Shown: in pieces, positions 62,721 through 64,000 of the stretch
How the letters are laid out: each line of letters opens with the position of its first letter
Numbering within the stretch: position 1 is the first letter of the stretch
Source: Pseudorasbora parva
Lineage: Eukaryota; Chordata; Actinopteri; Cypriniformes; Gobionidae
Reading direction: 5' to 3'
Length of the DNA: 64,000 nt
Assembly: GCF_024679245.1 (NCBI RefSeq)
Contig: NC_090172.1
Span: 46,731,676 to 46,795,675, forward strand
Translations under genes and position numbers: made by a program
The notes under the pieces: generated by a model
Told to the model about the DNA's origin: nothing
What the model saw: the letters and a program-made list of their open reading frames with translations, nothing else
Databases searched by the model: none

Positions 62721-62925
62721 CGGGAATCCTGTCAGGGGCAGCGCCGTCCGACGCACTTATTGTGTCCTCTTCAAACTTTGTAGGCTATTTAAGTTAAGAT
62801 AGTCTCGTGAATCCGCTTCAACAATACATGCTTTGTTTGAATGTCGCTGTTTTGATTTGCACAGGTATAGCGTTTGTGTAAGCCGTATGGTTGGCTATTC
62901 TTGCACGGCGCTATTAGGGTATTTT
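62721..62925 (-). other. vgf: vgf 5' non-coding exon 1
   Basis: The minus-strand donor CCCG|GTAAGT fixes the 3' edge at 62721. The 5' edge near 62925 is predicted about 30 bp after the TATA-like AATAAAAA. Mammalian VGF also has non-coding exons upstream of one coding exon. Confidence 0.55.
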
Positions 62926-62944
62926 CAGTACCACGGTCAGCTCT
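62924..62944 (+). promoter_or_regulatory. vgf: RE1/NRSE-like site at the vgf promoter
   Basis: The 21-mer starting TTCAGTACCACGGTCAGC matches the REST/NRSF consensus (TTCAGCACCACGGACAGC...) at 17 of 21 positions, including the core TTCAG-ACCACGG-CAGC. It sits at the predicted start of vgf transcription. Mammalian VGF is a known REST target. Confidence 0.65.
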
Positions 62945-62950
62945 CCGTGT

Positions 62951-62957
62951 TTTTATT
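62951..62957 (-). promoter_or_regulatory. vgf: TATA-like box of vgf
   Basis: AATAAAAA on the minus strand (plus GTTTTTATTTCG region), about 50 bp downstream of the CRE. Non-canonical, chosen by position. Confidence 0.4.
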
Positions 62958-62973
62958 TCGGCCCCACTGCGCC

Positions 62974-63009
62974 CACGTGACTGTACGTCACTCTAGCTCA
63001 TTGACGTCA
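62974..63009 (-). promoter_or_regulatory. vgf: vgf promoter cluster: E-box, half-CRE and perfect CRE
   Basis: CACGTG at 62974-62979, TACGTCA at 62984-62990, and the palindromic CRE TGACGTCA at 63002-63009. In mammals a CRE about 75 bp upstream of the VGF start drives NGF and cAMP induction via CREB. Here the spacing from the CRE to the predicted start is of the same order. Confidence 0.7.
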
Positions 63010-64000
63010 CTCTCTCCATTGATAAGAATTTTGGTGCTGATCGAACCCCGAGTCTTCGCTACGCTGCAGTGCCCAGATGAATGGAAGGAAACGGGATGAA
63101 TGAAATAGTACTTTTTTTCCACCGAATAGAGAGGGCAGACAACACGGGGAGCGCGAGACTAGTCCCTTCCAGATGCAGCTGCAAATGACAGCTCAACACA
63201 AAGGAACCAACAATCCTCATCACGATGTACATTGCCTCATTAACAAAACGTATAAATGCAATTACACCATAAAATTCACAGAGGAACCAGCTGGCGCTTG
63301 AATCGTCAGTGCACGCAAAAGCGACCGAATGCATATTATACATGTTTTGTCTGATCTGGATTTTTTTTGCATTAGCGAGTAATGTGCCTCTTCCGCATCC
63401 AGGTCGTGACATTATGTTACAGGATGTTTTGATGAGTCTTTGAAATGCTTCATTATCATTGAAAGCATTTGCAACCGTTTTTTTTTCTATACTAGACAAA
63501 ATGGACAATAAACATTTACAGGCAATGCCACTGGCATGTTGGTAGCCTATCAATTGTGTGCCATCTAAAAATGAAAACGTCAAAAACTACAGTGAGACGA
63601 CAGGTTATGGTATTATATCTTGAAATATTCTAGCGAAGTAGGACTAAACACAATTTGATCTCGCATGAGTAGCTTGCAGTCAGAGGACAGAATGTCAGAG
63701 TGCTCTTAATGATAGCCTTTAAAATAAAAAAGCAATTAGATTAATGTATAATTTGTGCAAGAATGCTTGCAGTCATGGTTTGCTTCAAACCTTGCACACT
63801 GTATAGGCCTATCTATTTTTAAGGTAGCATAGGCCTACATTTTGAAAGGATTATAGGCATAGCCTACTCCTAAATATTATTTTTGTCATTTATTATTCAC
63901 CCTTAACTAATTTTGGAGATGGGATAGGGACTGACACCCTCGGTCACTATTATTTTTAAGTTATGTAGGCCTACCCAATCCAATTGTTGAATATTTTGAG
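63010..64000. other. Upstream of vgf; no gene supported
   Basis: A 174-codon minus-strand frame (63059-63583) has no recognised homology and lies against the vgf promoter. The last 200 bp contain several TAGGCCTA-type words. Nothing else was recognised. Confidence 0.5.

Noticed and set aside
63059..63583. 174-codon minus-strand open frame next to the vgf promoter
   Set aside because: No recognisable domain, no plausible promoter of its own, and it abuts the vgf CRE region. Random open frame is the simpler reading.
63790..63975. Repeated TAGGCCTA words near the window end
   Set aside because: Short palindromes of this kind also occur elsewhere in the window (for example 11731, 15789, 61855) and show no regular spacing.

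Overview
This window is vertebrate nuclear DNA, almost certainly from a teleost and most likely a cyprinid (carp, goldfish or zebrafish relative). The evidence is intron-split genes with clear vertebrate orthologues, two canonical vertebrate tRNA genes, AT-rich intergenic DNA, very long dinucleotide repeats, and a dense load of fish-type DNA transposons plus one full-length Ty3/Gypsy-class retrotransposon. No bacterial feature, CRISPR array or plasmid origin is present. The species call is an inference.

Layout. 1-4250 holds repeats and a tRNA-Ser(TGA) gene. 4785-11933 is a seven-exon flavin-containing monooxygenase gene (+) of the compact, about 450-residue type, with its own TATA box and poly(A) signal. 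A tRNA-Thr(AGT) gene lies on the minus strand at 12891-12964. 13375-20770 is a nest of transposons: a hAT-like outer element with an exact 8-bp target duplication, at least three further inserted elements, four (GT)n-flanked repeat cores, and a recent tandem duplication of about 940 bp. 20770-31100 is intergenic, with microsatellites, a 26-bp minisatellite, SINE/LINE tails and several DNA elements, one inserted inside another. 31108-34449 is serpine1 (PAI-1, +). 35472-46033 is ap1s1 (AP-1 sigma-1A, +), with a start-codon-only first exon and introns full of transposons. 47609-52732 is a complete LTR retrotransposon on the minus strand. 58559 to about 62925 is vgf (minus strand), with a 5' non-coding exon and a promoter carrying a perfect CRE and an RE1/REST-like site.

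The three neighbours serpine1, ap1s1 and vgf also lie together in mammals (human 7q22), so this is an old conserved block; vgf faces the other two. They do not form a pathway: serpine1 encodes a secreted inhibitor of plasminogen activators, ap1s1 a clathrin adaptor subunit for trans-Golgi/endosome sorting, and vgf a neuroendocrine granin-like precursor that passes through the secretory pathway.

The most notable single object is the retrotransposon. Its pol has integrase upstream of reverse transcriptase, the order known from the Gmr1-like group, and its gag has a SCAN-like segment. Its two LTRs are almost identical, so it inserted recently. I did not find a clearly undescribed protein system. 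The unusual content is in the transposon architecture and in several putative regulatory sites.
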